This document shows positions 54,364 to 64,000 of a DNA stretch of 64,000 nt, piece by piece. How positions within the stretch are numbered: position 1 is the first letter of the stretch; the number at the start of each line of letters is the position of its first letter. Both the position numbers and the translations under genes were made by a program. The DNA is taken from positions 11,026,001 through 11,090,000 of the forward strand of contig NC_061772.1 of NCBI RefSeq assembly GCF_022458985.1, in the 5' to 3' direction. The DNA is from Mugil cephalus (lineage: Eukaryota; Chordata; Actinopteri; Mugiliformes; Mugilidae). The notes beneath the pieces are model-generated. The model had not been told where the DNA came from and did no database searches. It was given only the letters and a program-made list of their open reading frames with translations.

Positions 54364-55582
54364 ATCTCACTAGGATCAAATCGCCTGAGGTCAACAAACA
54401 AACAACTATTTGAGGCTCTCAGACTCACGGAGGGAGGAGGAGGAGGAGGGTGAGGAAACTTAATAAGGGGAACAAAGACTGGAGGAAAGATGATTTTTTT
54501 TTTTCTCGAGTAGAATTTCTTACCGATTTAAATTGCACAAATGCAAAGTGAAGCCTCATTTGAAATGCAGCCACATTGCTTGCTAATTAATTAGAAAACC
54601 TGGTGTAACAATCTCTTTGGTGTCAGTGTTTTCCATTGAGCATCCCTGAAGTGCTTTTGAAGCTAATCCGAGGTAAATTGTTTTTATTAAATAGCTCATA
54701 CCATCGGAGCTGTATGTCATAACTTCACATATATTAATATTAATGTGAATCCGTTGGTACTCGCCACCTGTCTGAAGATTTCACATGTCAGCTGTTTTCT
54801 GTGTTACTTCTCTGGAGGCGTGTGGTGACTGATATATATTTCTATAAGATATAACCAAACAAACCTTGGGCTTCGTCTTTTCTGATTCATCTATTCATTT
54901 AATACTTTATTAATTTAATACTAATAGTAAATAACCTCACATTTTCATGGTTCAGGTGAGGCTGTGAAGTCAGGTCGTCAAAAGCAACAGAAAACAACAG
55001 AATAAGATATACTCATCAAAATATATTCTTTATATTGTTATATGTTGTTGTTAATATATTGTTTTACTGATTAAACAAAAGTCGTTGTCTGCATTGTGGA
55101 TTGAGATGTAATCTTGAGAAAGAATCACAGTTGCACATTTCCTTATTTTCCTTGAAACTGAATGAAGAGGAAGATGGAGGTTGAAAAGTCAGTTTGTGTG
55201 TGTGTGTGAGATAAGAGGGCAACTCTAATGCTGTCAGAGGAAGTCTTTTTATATTTGACACCAATCTCTCACTCAGTGTCTCTTTGGGCCGCACACATTG
55301 CAGAATAGTGCACACAACAAAAACAATACATCTAAAACCTTTGTCTTTATTTATAGAGAGAAATGTGCGATAAACCAGTTTTCACGGGATCCTTTGAGTC
55401 AAAGACCATAAAACAAATATTGACAGGCAGTCGACTTGAGTCTTGTTCCAATTTCAGCTCGATGTAAATGTCTGTCGGCAGGAAGCTGAATGAATGGAAC
55501 AAAACTCAAAAACAAGGCAACGGTACATCAAGCAAACTTCAAAAGTCATGACGAAGCCTTTTGAGCTAGTCAGTCTAAATAT

Positions 55583-55904
55583 ACACAGATGAGGCATAAC
55601 ATTACGACCACCTTCCTAATATTGTGAAGGTATCCCTTGTTTCTGTGGTGGCTGGTGACACATGATTGTTAGTGGGGGCCTTTGGATCCTATGGGTTGGG
55701 GGGAGGGTCCTCTGTGGATCATCCCAAAGATACTTGATCAGTTTGGATCTAGTGAATTTGGAGACCAGGTCAACACCTTGTGCTGTTCTTCATGTTTTTT
55801 TTGTGTTGTTCCTACACCGTTTTTGTGTATGTGTTCATATCAGGCTTCATGTTCAATGTTATTCACTTCTGTCAGTGGTTATAATGTTATGCCTGATCTG
55901 TGTG
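55583..55904. mobile_element. GATCAGG/ATAACATTA inverted-repeat element, copy with both termini
   Basis: The left terminus ACACAGATGAGGCATAACAT and the right terminus ATAATGTTATGCCTGATCTG are inverted over about 28 bases with few mismatches. The interior has GTTAGTGGGGGCCTTTGGAT and ACTTGATCAGTTTGGATCTA, shared with the other copies. 322 bases, non-coding, so a non-autonomous DNA transposon (MITE). Target duplication not clear. Confidence 0.8.
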
Positions 55905-56163
55905 TGTAGCACATGGTTCTTCTCTGGCTACTGTTCGTAGTAGCTGTTGTGCTTTATTTCTGAATAGATGACTCTTGTGCAGAGGGTGATAGTTGGGTCG
56001 GTGGTTGGTGAATGTGACGGCACTAAACAATGTGGTTACAACCAGCTCCAAATGTAGCTGCTCTGAGTGATCGGATCTGAAGTTCTTCCTCATTACGCCT
56101 GGTTTGGATCATCATTGTGGATTTTAATGTCAGTCTGTTGGTACGGTCAGGCAGCCTTTAAAG

Positions 56164-57214
56164 CAGGCATGTCAAACATACGGCCCGCGGGCCGGACCCG
56201 GCCCGTTGGGTCATTTAATCCGGCCCGGCATAAATTTCTGAGTATGTCAAAAAAGAAGCGAGTCTCTAGCTAATTTCTATTAAAAGTTGTGATTTTTTAA
56301 AATAAATACAAACCAAATGCTCCCTCCGGCCGCTAGAGGGCAGTAAATGTGTAAAAGCGCTCACGTCAAGCATGCGGCACTGACACGAGTTAGTCACAGG
56401 AAATAAACATTCGCAACGTGATGTGTTCAAGTAAAAATAAACCGGCAATCTTGCTTCACCATTCACCACTACTAAACAAGTTATCGGTCAACACACCCTT
56501 CCCAAAATGGCACTGTCAAAAAAAGAAGAGTGGACACGGAGTGCAGAGTTTTCCAGGAGAAATGGACCGAGAAGTATTTATTCACAGAAGTGAATGCAAA
56601 ACCAGTGTGCTTGGTATGTAATCAGCAAGTTGCAGTGTTCAAAGAGTTTAATATTCGGCGCCACTCATCATAAAGACAAGTATGTCATATTAAAGACAAT
56701 TAATATTGTGCAGTATATTCTCAACTTCAGTAGGCCCAGCCTAGTAGTTGTAATCCTATTGCCCATGCATTGCTATAACTTTTTTATTTATTTATTTATT
56801 TTATTTTATTTTGTATTTCTTTTTTCATTTATTTCAGAGCAGTATGACAATTAAGGCGAAAATATTTTTTTTATAGCTCCCACTTGAGTTTGTTTAGTGT
56901 GGTGAGTTGGTTCAGGTGTAAAACTGCATTCACTCAACTGTTAAAATAAACCAGTTGTTAACACATTCACGGCCAAACATGAAAAATCATTTTTTTCCCA
57001 TTGTTTTTGAATAAATGTGTTGTGCTTAGAAAAGATCCCTTGTCATCCGTGATTATAATATGTAGGGTAGGCTACAAATGTAGGCTGAATGATAAAGCAT
57101 AGTACTGCAAAACAAAGCTAAATATTTGGAGTTGACACTTTTTACTGATCCGGCCCACCTGAGAACAGAAAGTCTGGATCCGGCCCCAGAGCAAAACTGA
57201 GTTTGACATGCCTG
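56164..57214 (+). mobile_element. internally deleted hAT DNA transposon with BED-finger remnant
   Basis: 1051 bases with exact inverted ends CAGGCATGTCAAAC / GTTTGACATGCCTG and a perfect 8-base target duplication CTTTAAAG at 56156-56163 and 57215-57222. Just inside are CGGCCCGCGGGCC (left) and GATCCGGCCCC (right). A plus-strand frame at about 56548-56665 reads KWTEKYLFTEVNAKPVCLVC then NQQVAVFKEFNIRRH, the BED zinc-finger start of GTF2IRD2/ZBED5-type hAT transposases. A stop follows and the catalytic domain is missing. The element is immobile by itself. Intact ends and duplication suggest moderate age. Confidence 0.9.
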
Positions 57215-57369
57215 CTTTAAAGGTTTGTTATAGTTAGTGATGTAGAGTACTGACTAGTTTAATCGCTTTATGTTCTGACACATAAAGTGAACTGTAAGAC
57301 TCTTTAAACATTTATACTGTCTCTTGCTCACACATTTTTTCAAACACTATCTATCCCCACTTTTCCTAC

Positions 57370-57372
<3 letters not shown>

Positions 57373-57417
<45 letters not shown>
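57373..57417. repeat. (CA)n microsatellite
   Basis: About 22 uninterrupted CA units. Confidence 0.98.
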
Positions 57418-57419
<2 letters not shown>

Positions 57420-57540
57420 ATAAGAGTGCGTGAATGCGATGGTACATGAAGCATACAGATTACTTCTTTAGATGCAGTTTGACAAGACTACACAAGGAGG
57501 AGCAGATGAGAGGAGGGAAGTAGTTCAAAAGGCAAGTCAG

Positions 57541-57845
57541 CACCCCTCCTCCTTTTACTTGTTCCCTCCTCTCGATTTATTCTCCCATCTGCTTCTTCCG
57601 ACATCTCTCTTCCTCCCCTCTGCTTCTCCTCCTTCTACATCTTCTTTCTTTCCATCTGTCTCCCTTCTCATTCCCTCTCTTTTCTCTGTCCTAGCCACTC
57701 TCTTCCACCTTCTTCTCTCTCCCTGGTCGTTCAGAAACATATTTTTTTTATCCCACCTGCCTCTGCCTCCTGTTTCATTCCCAGTGTAGATTATTTTGCT
57801 TGCATCTGCCTCGCTCTCCTCCCCTTCCTCCCCTCTGTTCTCCAT
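57541..57845. repeat. long pyrimidine-rich strand-asymmetric tract
   Basis: About 300 bases that are overwhelmingly C and T on the plus strand (runs such as CTCCTCCTTCTACATCTTCT), lying between two CA tracts. Its long open frames on both strands reflect composition, not coding. Confidence 0.8.
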
Positions 57846-57881
57846 CTCCTGTAGTTAGATGCCCAGGTGTCTCAAAACACA

Positions 57882-57882
57882 T

Positions 57883-57955
<73 letters not shown>
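57882..57955. repeat. (CA)n microsatellite with CG interruptions
   Basis: About 37 dinucleotide units, with two GCACACGC-type interruptions near 57907-57914. Confidence 0.98.
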
Positions 57956-57956
<1 letters not shown>

Positions 57957-58177
57957 CTGAATCATTTGCAAACCAAGTGATTTGCCGTAAACTGGGAACA
58001 CACCTCCCCATGTGTGCAATGCTTGGTATTCATCTAGCAAGCACATCTGTGTGTACGCTTTTCAACTCTACTTGTGAGGACAACAAGTCTTCCCAGACAT
58101 TTTATGTTGGTCCTCTGGAGGGTGAGTGTTTAATTCTTCTGGCATGGGTAGCCTTGGTGCAACACAATTAATAAAAG

Positions 58178-58178
<1 letters not shown>

Positions 58179-58211
<33 letters not shown>
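58179..58211. repeat. (GT)n microsatellite
   Basis: About 16 GT units followed by poly-T. Confidence 0.95.
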
Positions 58212-58215
<4 letters not shown>

Positions 58216-58845
58216 TTTTTTCAGCAAGTGAAAAACAACGGAACCTGTTTGTGTGTGTTAGGTCCCGTTAGAAATTTAGGCAAAGCAGCAAGACTCCCTG
58301 TAGATTCACATTATTCTGCTGATCGCAGACAGTGCATCTGTTACTTGTGAATACTAATGAGTCTCCCGAAGGTAAAGAGCTGAAGGAATACAGCCACAAT
58401 TTAATCCCCCTGTCGTTTAGTTTCGTAAATGATGCTTGAGATAATATTACTCACATATGATTTTGTGTTTCCATTAACGCATTCGTTAAAAGATTTGAGT
58501 TGCTTGTGTCTATAACCAATCTGGATGAGTTTTTTGTCGAGCTGTGGATGTCACCCCTGAATTAGTTTGACATTCACTTGGTTCCTTATGGAGCTGTGTA
58601 GTATTTCAGTGGTTAGGGTCCATTTTAACAATGGCATCACACAACTGAATAAGCCGTTATATATACAACATCATTTCAGCTTTTTTATGTCCCAGCAATG
58701 AAAAAATAGTTCCAGTACTATTGCTACTACTAGCTGTCAGTGTAATGTCAAGAGATATTCAAATCAGGAAAAGACCCTTTTATAGTTTCCATCCTTTCTT
58801 GTTTTCTTTGTTTTGTTTTGCTCCATGCAAAAGCTGAGTTCACTA

Positions 58846-58846
<1 letters not shown>

Positions 58847-58879
<33 letters not shown>
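58847..58879. repeat. (GT)n microsatellite
   Basis: About 16 GT units. Confidence 0.95.
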
Positions 58880-58880
<1 letters not shown>

Positions 58881-61800
58881 CTCTTATCACTACGATAATA
58901 AAATCACAAGCAGACTTGTCCCTGTACCCTCAGGTGTCAATGAATCATCCTCTAAACAACCATTAAGAACTCAACAAGGATTTCAAGACAACTTGAAATG
59001 CAGCTGGTGTCTCTATCACACGCACAGACACACACAAACACAAACACACACACACGGGCAACGGTGCCGTACATGTCAGTCACCAGTTTACACTAAACTC
59101 CTGCCTTTATGTATCCCTGTAGCCTTGCTGTGGAGGCACGTAGTGCACTGAGTGATTTAGCCTCGTTTGTCTGTCCTGTCATAGCTAAGAGGCGACAGTG
59201 GATGGCAGTAGAGCCCCTTAAGGAAGTGGTGTTAATTTGTTCAGTACTCCTGCATACAATGTCCCACATTTACTTTGTAATACATGTCTGTTTTATAAAG
59301 TCGGTGCTGGAATTTTTTGCTGTGTGATGAGGAGCTATGGTAGTGAGGCAGTTTTAAGAAAAACGTGTTTCAAATTCACTCATGACTCAAGTAGACCAGA
59401 GTCAGGTTTCCTGCAAAACGGTATATTTTTGCAAATCAGTAAAGAACGGTGCAGTGTATTTATGTTAATATTTCACATACATGTACTCACACGCGCTGCC
59501 TGTCACGTTGGAGTGAGACATATCATGGCGCGTTGGCCACTCAGCCTGGAAATGAGGAAATGCACTCAGGCGCGACTGGACAGCTCAGAAACGAGAACCG
59601 CGCTAATTATTAACATACACAAACACACACACGAAGAAGACACAGGAAAATCTCGCGGACACGGTGGAGCAGCCAATACTCACGGGAAATTAATTACCAT
59701 GCTACACACACCAACAGAGTTATGCTGAGGTAGGCCTAATTAGGCATCTCATAGCACGGACTTAACGAAACTGACCGCATATACACACATGCAACTGCAC
59801 AGATCTATGCTCTTGCATATCAATGGAGGAAATCAGTATCTTTCAGTCACTTTCACTCCTCTTGAGTGGCAGTTTTTATGTTGTTATTCTAAGTTTTGTC
59901 TTTATGCTTTTGTGTTTCTCCCACACGTCTTCTCATTTATTCCTGGTTTTCATTTCTCCACTCATTTGAATCATACCAACATCTCTGTTCTGCATCAGGC
60001 TTTTATGTTTGAACTCGCCAGCTTGTGCACAGCCCAAGAGTTGTCTAATTTGCAAGGTCATAAAAACACACTGCTGCAGACTGAAAGTAGACAACACTAA
60101 ATGGAAGCGTACTCTTTCAAAGAATATTTTCAGCGTCACAATAATTTGTGGCATTTCTTTTAAAATGTGACTCCTTTCAAATTATGTGAGAACACAGATG
60201 TTGCCTTATACTGTATTTTTACAATAAACATATTCTCATTACAGTAGATATTGTGTAAGAAATGTGCAGATTATTTTTTATGGTTAATTTTTATTTAGTG
60301 AAATTTTCCACTATATTGTTCTACCAGATGGCATATTTATATTGCTTATTTCATATGACCTACAGTTGAAAATGATAAAGAATTATAGAAGTTGAAACCA
60401 GGAGCACACACCCAAAATTAATTAGTAATGAAAGTGTAACGGTGTCATTGTGTGAACTGTTCATTTTTATAATGAATAATGAACCAATGAGAACGTTGGG
60501 TGTAAAATATATATATATATATATATTTAAAATAGTAAAATAAGACAGTGAGTATGACGGAGAGGAACCAGCGTAGAGTGCAGAGAAAAGAAGTGAGAGA
60601 GAGAGAGCGTGTCTGGTTTTTAATTCATCCTTCTGCATGCTACTAATGAAAGCCATCTAATGTTATTCATGAGTTTTCTTACTGTGCCTGCAGTCCAACC
60701 ATGGACCTGCCATCCAGAAGACTATCACTTCACACAACATCTGACAGGGACACAGAGGGAGAAGAAGCGCAGACAAAAGGCAAAGGAAAGAAAGCGAGGG
60801 ATGAAGGGAGGAAGGGGGTTGACGGGGGAGAAGAAGGAACATGAGAGAATGTGGCTGAAGATGAGACAGATGTGCTTCGTAGGAGGAATCCTGTTGGCCA
60901 CTAATGAACTGATGAAGGCTAAGGAAGCTTATGGGTTCTGATGTGTTTTTCCCTTTGTCTTTTTCTGTTTATTTTGATATTATTTTCGTCCACGTTTATA
61001 TTTGGACTGTGTTAAATCAGCGTTCGTCTCTTACTGTACGTACTGCAGGAAGCAGCGTTCGTCTCTGAACTTCCCGTTGCTTCCTGCCTGCAGGCCAGAG
61101 CAGGGTCATCGCTGCGTACGTGAATCATGAAATATTGTGCGTGAAATGTACACAGCGTGTGTGGGTGTTTCTTCCTGAACCGAGCGATCCCGACTGACAA
61201 ACAGTAAGAGCTCGGTTGAAAGGACCCTTGGAAGGAAGCATTGAACTGTAGGATGAGAAATGTGTTGTTGTGGTGGTTGTTGTTATGGCGCGTGGGGAAG
61301 TAAAACATTTAGTTGGCTTTCCAAACATATTTTAGTGTACCAGTAATTGCAATTGGGACGTTTCTTTTTCTACTAATGCTTTTATGCTAGAATTAAATTT
61401 CAGTTTTGGATGAATAGAGAGCAAAATGGTCTGTTTTTATGAGTATCATCCAACTCTTACAGAGAAAATATTCAGTTACATTAAGCTGAGATAAACCCTC
61501 TACGTCCACACTGGAATACCTGGATTATGTGAGCGCCATCTGTGTGTGAGTGCGTCTGTTGAAGCCAGTGAGCTTATCAGCCTGGGGGCGATCACCATAA
61601 CAACAGTTGCTGAGGCACTACTGTGCGTTAGCTAATGTAACTGCATTAATGGTTTTAGTGATTTTTTCCCCCAATTTATTTATTTATTTTTTTAGTATTA
61701 AAAACGTGTGGTTAAAAACATATCCCACAATATTCACATGTCAGCATCAGGCTTCATGTCTGGCTCTTGGAAGATGGATGGACTTCCTGTAGCCGTCAGC

Positions 61801-62853
61801 TAATGCTCAAACTCTTAGTGTATGAGTTATGAGTTCTGACTGTGTTCAGGTCTGACCTGGTCCTATCTGTTGTTACTGCTTTATGTCCTGGACTGCAGGC
61901 ATCTGTTTCTTAAACTGTGGGTGGTTTCCCAGCTTCTGGTCGGTCTCAACATGACACGAATAGCTGTGCTTTCATGAACCACCATCCCAGGGCGAGACTA
62001 TAAATTTACCACTGGGTTCCAGGCTGGAAAGGTCAACTCAAACAAGACGGTGGCATGACAAGAGGGGGGAGAAAAGGATGAGACGGTGGGGGGAGAAAAG
62101 TTGGGAAAAGGAGTGAGGACAGTTGGAAAAAATAAACACAAGCTTTGTAGATAGTGGGGAGGAGTGAACATGAGTCTGCAGAGGCCTTGTGCCAAAAACA
62201 ACAGTCCGGTCGAGTCGCACGCTGATACACAAAACGCTGAGAGGAAACACAAAACGTCTGTCGCTAATGTTCGCAGACAACAGCCTTTGGTCAGACCAAC
62301 ACTGTTTGTGTGTTTGTGTTTATATTAAATGTCTTTCCTTTACAGTCTCAAGGCTTATGATGTCATTTAAAGAGTTCATACATATGTCCAGTGTAATCAA
62401 ATTATCCACACTCAGTACAATAAGCCCAGGGCTGATGTAGTTACACCCATAGAAACATGTTTTTCTTCATTGCTTCACTTGAGTATTTTCACTCATAATG
62501 CCATTATTTGTCATATTTAATTAGCAGTATTCCTTTATTTTCTCACCTTTTCTCATCATATCATAGATCACAAGTACCTCTGTCCTTTTACTGTACACGA
62601 GCTCATGGTAAACCCACCTCTGTGAAACCATGGCTTCCTATTATTATTCTATGGTGTCGCAATGACAGTCGTGATGCGCAGACATCCTTCACACACAGAA
62701 AACTGGATGATGGTTATTGGCAGTACGTGTGTGTCTAAATGAAGAGGTTCTTGGTTGCTGGGTTATGGTTAGGTTTATTGGATGGGGTCTTCTCGCCCAT
62801 CCCATTTTTTTTTTTCCTGGCTGTATTGTTTGTTTCATTTTAATGTGATCATA

Positions 62854-62930
62854 AATAGAATAGAATAGAATATCCTTTATGGTCATTGCCGAATACAGGT
62901 TGTACAGTGCAACAACATTTTGTTTACAGC
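62854..62930 (-). mobile_element. retroposon 3' tail with (ATTCT)n end
   Basis: On the minus strand the segment ends GGCAATGACCATAAAGGATA followed by three to four ATTCT units. A short tandem repeat directly after an AATGACCATAAAG-type motif resembles the 3' end of fish SINE/LINE retroposons. The body is not recognisable. Confidence 0.4.
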
Positions 62931-63287
62931 TCTGCAAGATGCTCAGTATAAACCGTAAAAAAGAAAGGTACTCAAAAGATAAAAGGTGAATAGTGGTGAG
63001 AGAAAAAAATATCGAAATCTCAGCCAAAATGGAATGAAATTAAACAGAATACAAATATGAATAATAATGTAAATATGGCTTTGGAACATATTGTTATGGG
63101 TTATTAGCAGCCTCATGGTTACAATGTAAACAGTTGACTTGGTTGTGTTAACAGGCAGAGTTTCTCGTGGTTCTTGTGTCTGGTTTAGAGCAGCCACAGT
63201 AGTGAAGAAGAAAATGTTCAGTGTTGTTGTTCGTGTTTTTTTGATAACGTTTTTGGCCCCTTTGTCTGTACTAAGCTAGGAGTGTCC

Positions 63288-63713
63288 GACACTGATCAGG
63301 CAGAACATTAAGACCACTGACAGGAGAAGTAAATAACACTGACTGTCTTGTCACAATGTGACAAACTTTTGGACCTGGCATTCATGTGGACGTTACCCAC
63401 CCCATAGCAATGACACTCCTTGATGGCAGCAGCCATCCTCAGCAGGATGCAGCCTGACACAGATATGAAAACTCAAAAAAACATGAGAAAGATGTTGACC
63501 TGGCCTCCAAATTCACTAGATGCCAAACTGATCAAGTATCTGTGGCATTATCTGGAACAACCCTGATCCACAGAGGCCTCTCCCCTCAGCCCAAAGGCCC
63601 CCACTAACAACATCCTGTGAACAATGTCCATTCTCTGATGTGTCACTTGGAGGCACAAGGGATGCCTGTACGATATTAGGAAGGTGGTCATAATGTTATG
63701 CCTGCTCTGTGTA
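63288..63713. mobile_element. GATCAGG/ATAACATTA inverted-repeat element, longest copy
   Basis: 426 bases with termini ACACTGATCAGGCAGAACAT and ATAATGTTATGCCTGCTCTG. It carries CCTGATCCACAGAGGCCTCT, CCCCCACTAACAACATCCTG and ATATTAGGAAGGTGGTCATA, in reverse orientation to the 55.6-kb copy. Extra sequence near the left end (GGACCTGGCATTCATGTGGA) is absent from the shorter copies, so this is the closest to a full-length member here. It is non-coding. Confidence 0.8.
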
Positions 63714-64000
63714 TAAGCCTTTAACTTGATGCAGTGAACTTGTTAGAAAACAGTTTCTTATTTTCGACTCCATGCAGCGTTCTCATTAAGTTGGTGGCGT
63801 GTTTGAATCCTTAGCTGCTAAATGATCCATCGTGTTCACCAGCTTGCCTCCAGCTCTGAGTGTCTGTTACCAAGCAGATGATCTTTATTGATCGTTGAAT
63901 CCAACGCAAAGCGCGTGAGCTGAGCACCAGTCAGTCATTTTGTAACACAGCACAGTAAACAGTGGAAATAATTCGATGGTTCATATTGATGCACAAACAC

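Larger units (their letters stand above)
49134..64000. other. probable smyd intron 1 / intergenic DNA, repeat-rich
   Basis: 14.9 kb with no exon I can support. It contains two hAT-type elements (52819-53233, 56164-57214), three copies of the GATCAGG/ATAACATTA element (52.2, 55.6, 63.3 kb), a retroposon tail near 62.86 kb and many CA/GT tracts. It also holds a roughly 300-base pyrimidine-rich block (57541-57845). Numerous open frames are low-complexity or family-less. Confidence 0.6.

Noticed and set aside
57555-58171. Long open frames on both strands around 57.5-58.2 kb
   Set aside because: Pure consequence of the C/T-rich block and CA repeats (poly His-Thr or Cys-Val translations).
60660-60941. 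Plus-strand open frame after an acceptor-like CTGCAG, Lys/Arg/Glu-rich, ending KEAYGF
   Set aside because: Composition-driven purine-rich frame with no family resemblance and no convincing donor or partner exon; not a SMYD exon (no MYND cysteines).

Overview
The window is vertebrate nuclear DNA and almost certainly comes from a ray-finned (teleost, probably percomorph) fish. The genes are multi-exon with GT-AG introns and long AT-rich UTRs, there are abundant CA/GT microsatellites, and one gene is a fish-type NACHT-LRR-B30.2 receptor. No bacterial or viral gene layout is present. All exon models were derived by hand from splice signals, reading phase and remembered family sequences; no alignment was run.

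Layout from left to right. 1-94 is the last codons of a muscle alpha-actin (acta1-like, +). ccsap (+, 2508-3734) follows, converging on rab4a (-, 8341-11828). The order rab4a-ccsap-acta1 matches human 1q42.13. Head-to-head with rab4a and about 0.7 kb away is phf10 (+, 12500-20126), then psmb1 (+, 22861-24830); both lie in human 6q27. A repeat-rich stretch (25-30.7 kb) with a decayed hAT transposase leads into a fish-specific NLR gene (+, 33171-40114: FISNA-NACHT, four 174-nt LRR exons, PRY-SPRY). Its 5' exon cassette is tandemly duplicated (30.8-32.0 kb and 33.1-34.3 kb). Converging on it is an 18-exon gcfc2 gene (-, 41563-48085). Head-to-head with gcfc2 is the first coding exon of a SMYD-family methyltransferase, best read as smyd3 (+, 48973-49133). 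The remaining 15 kb look like its first intron or intergenic DNA, with two hAT-type elements, copies of an inverted-repeat element family and many CA/GT tracts.

Most genes are housekeeping: endosomal recycling (rab4a), chromatin remodelling (phf10), proteasome core (psmb1), spliceosome recycling (gcfc2) and centriole/spindle (ccsap). They form no operon-like unit. Two close head-to-head pairs (rab4a/phf10 and gcfc2/smyd3) may share promoters. The lineage-specific novelty is the NLR gene inserted between psmb1 and gcfc2. It shows exon-level duplication at its 5' end and in its LRRs, a possible GC-donor exon kept in both copies, and a serine microsatellite inside its B30.2 domain. No CRISPR, rRNA or recognisable retroviral/LTR element was seen. 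One tRNA-Ile-like sequence is present, probably as the head of a SINE.
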